NCBI GenBank assembly: GCA_028285085.1 | Contig: JANQQI010000045.1 | Span: 1 to 35,020, forward strand | Direction of reading: 5' to 3' | Length of the DNA: 35,020 nucleotides | DNA from: Saprospiraceae bacterium | Lineage (GTDB): Bacteria; Bacteroidota; Bacteroidia; Chitinophagales; Saprospiraceae | Shown here: positions 33,698-35,020 of the stretch, piece by piece | How the letters are laid out: each line of letters opens with the position of its first letter | Position numbering within the stretch: the stretch's first letter is position 1 | Made by a program: the position numbers and the translations under genes | Notes under the pieces: generated by a model | Seen by the model: the letters and a program-made list of their open reading frames with translations, nothing else | Databases searched by the model: none | Told to the model about the DNA's origin: nothing

Positions 33698-35020
33698 ATG
33701 GATACGCTTCGATTGACATTGATTATCGCGGGACTGGTTATTTTGGGCTGGAAATGGCTGGATACACGAGCGAAAATTAAGTCTTCCCCCGGCTACGGGA
33801 AGCGTGTGGGGATTTTAGCTCTGTCTTCTGTTTGCATATCATTAGTTGGCATCACGACTGTATTTGCTGATGCTATTTTTGAACTTCTTGGTCTCAATAA
33901 ACCTGCTCATTTTGAGTGGATGGCCTTTACAGCTTATGTGGTGTTATGTATTTCAGCGATCATGATTTTAAGGGACAAAGGTGATCCGCCTGACCACTCC
34001 GATAGTGACAGCATCAAAGTCGATGGAGATGTAGGAGCTATAGTGACAAAAACCCAAGGCGATGTGCACATTAACACCGGTATGAAAAAAAAAGCTCAAA
34101 CTGAAAATACGCCTCGAACTTTTGAGGGAAATATTCAGCAAGGGGCGGCAGTTTTAGGTAATGCAGGAAACGTCATATTTGGACCTACGACCATTATAAA
34201 TAGAGAGCAAAAAAATATACCCAAGTGGTTGACGCATTGCCCTAGTTTCGACGAGACACTAATTGGTAGGGAGCAAGACCTAGAACGTCTCACCCAAATG
34301 ATCAAAACAAGCAAAAATGTGGCTTTGATCAACGGGATGGGGGGCATTGGAAAAACAACCTTGGCGATTGCCTATCTCAATAAATGCAAAGATCAATATG
34401 ATCACATCGCCTGGTTAGAACAACTCGGAGATTTCCCCGATGCCGTACTAAATAATGACTTACTGCTCCAGAATCTGGGCATACAATCACTTTCGGGAGA
34501 GCCGGAAAAAGATGTTTACCTCATCTTAAATCAACTCAGCAACATCAATGGCAAGTGCCTCTTGGTCATTGATAATGCCGATCAACGTATTAAGCCTTAC
34601 AAACCTCATTTCCCGCGCGATTGGGATGTGCTGATCACTTCCCGACAGGAACTAGGTTTTTCAGCGATCTTAAACCTTGATTTTCTAGACCAGGCCAGTG
34701 CAATGAAGTTATTCTACCTCCATTGTGCTCATACGAAAAACGATGCCCTAGTATTAGAGATTATCAAGGCAGTAGGGTTTCATACGCTTACCATCGAATT
34801 ATTGGCAAAAACAGCTGCTAGAAAAAAGAGAACGCTAACCTTGGAAAAACTATGGCAAAACATTGAAGAACGGGGACTTCGGCTGGGCAAGGAGATCAAT
34901 ATCTCTACTCCCCATAGCCAACAGCAAAATATCGAAAAGATATTTCCATACTTGTTGTCGATTTTTGAGTTGCAAGACCTACCAGAGCATGAGAGATGGC
35001 TCCTCAAGCAGTTTGTTTGC
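33698..35020 (+). CDS. NB-ARC-type STAND NTPase with N-terminal TM segments (runs off the right edge)
   Basis: From the ATG at 33698 the frame is open to the window end (441 codons, 3' end missing). Three hydrophobic segments lie at ~5-20, 37-58 and 74-91. Then two short repeat-like strand motifs occur, 'SIKVDGDVGAIVTKTQGDVHINTG' and 'FEGNIQQGAAVLGNAGNVIFGPTTIINRE', a linker often seen before STAND modules. The NTPase follows: 'LIGREQDLERL' (189-199), Walker A GMGGIGKTT (213-221, Lys219), Walker B 'CLLVIDNAD', and sensor-like 'VLITSRQ'. STAND proteins of this type bind a trigger through C-terminal repeats (TPR or similar), here outside the window, and signal through the N-terminus. Membrane anchoring suggests a membrane effector. 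Phage defence is a fair guess from family and context only. Confidence 0.87.
   Translation, partial: MDTLRLTLIIAGLVILGWKWLDTRAKIKSSPGYGKRVGILALSSVCISLVGITTVFADAIFELLGLNKPAHFEWMAFTAYVVLCISAIMILRDKGDPPDHSDSDSIKVDGDVGAIVTKTQGDVHINTGMKKKAQTENTPRTFEGNIQQGAAVLGNAGNVIFGPTTIINREQKNIPKWLTHCPSFDETLIGREQDLERLTQMIKTSKNVALINGMGGIGKTTLAIAYLNKCKDQYDHIAWLEQLGDFPDAVLNNDLLLQNLGIQSLSGEPEKDVYLILNQLSNINGKCLLVIDNADQRIKPYKPHFPRDWDVLITSRQELGFSAILNLDFLDQASAMKLFYLHCAHTKNDALVLEIIKAVGFHTLTIELLAKTAARKKRTLTLEKLWQNIEERGLRLGKEINISTPHSQQQNIEKIFPYLLSIFELQDLPEHERWLLKQFVC

Overview
The window looks like a chromosomal segment of a Bacteroidota bacterium, probably of the Saprospiraceae/Lewinella type. Reasons: a type IX secretion sorting domain, lipoproteins with acidic residues right after the cysteine, an AraC regulator fused to TolB-like and TPR parts, a Bacteroidota-type tyrosine recombinase tail, and mostly weak or absent Shine-Dalgarno sequences. 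No species can be assigned from the sequence alone.

Layout. 1-5200 is ordinary-looking, moderate-GC chromosome: the start of a serine-hydrolase lipoprotein, a small membrane protein divergent from a Crp/Fnr-type regulator, an MFS exporter, and a convergent TolB/TPR/AraC regulator. 5490-6030 is a frameshifted, truncated gene. 6377-6596 holds tRNA-Ser(GCT) and tRNA-Pro(TGG), followed by a terminator. 6990-7706 is a decayed gene with in-frame stops. 7971-13841 is a cluster of two tandem lipoprotein paralogues and a 1525-residue secreted lipase-like, beta-helix, T9SS-sorted protein.

14027-24247 is the most interesting part. A 5'-truncated tyrosine recombinase with an 'SPLD' tail like integron integrases is followed by a row of low-GC genes, all on the + strand. 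They are separated by ~70-nt imperfect palindromes that have the layout of integron attC sites (AAC / inner inverted repeat / inner inverted repeat / GTT). The GTT half-site before each gene is the reverse complement of the AAC half-site after the same gene. This is the signature of cassettes inserted one after another by an integron-type recombinase. The inferred cassettes carry a membrane-anchored NACHT NTPase; an EAD11-like/TM/coiled-coil protein; a TM-macro protein like the type II Thoeris effector ThsA; a pair of two-TM small proteins; and an SH3-domain exported protein. An IS1182-like element sits in the attC region of the first cassette and an IS1380-like element sits in the tail of the last. 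I read this as a Bacteroidota integron-like array carrying defence-type genes, with a broken integrase.

24737-35020 is further accessory DNA: a secreted beta-propeller/HEAT protein ending in an azurin-like copper domain; a two-gene membrane/outer-membrane operon on the - strand; two paralogous genes for HTH-like, single-TM, lectin-like proteins; the frameshifted remains of a second, unrelated tyrosine recombinase; and the start of an NB-ARC-type STAND NTPase that runs off the window. NACHT, EAD, macro and STAND genes together with IS elements and dead integrases make this a likely defence/accessory island.
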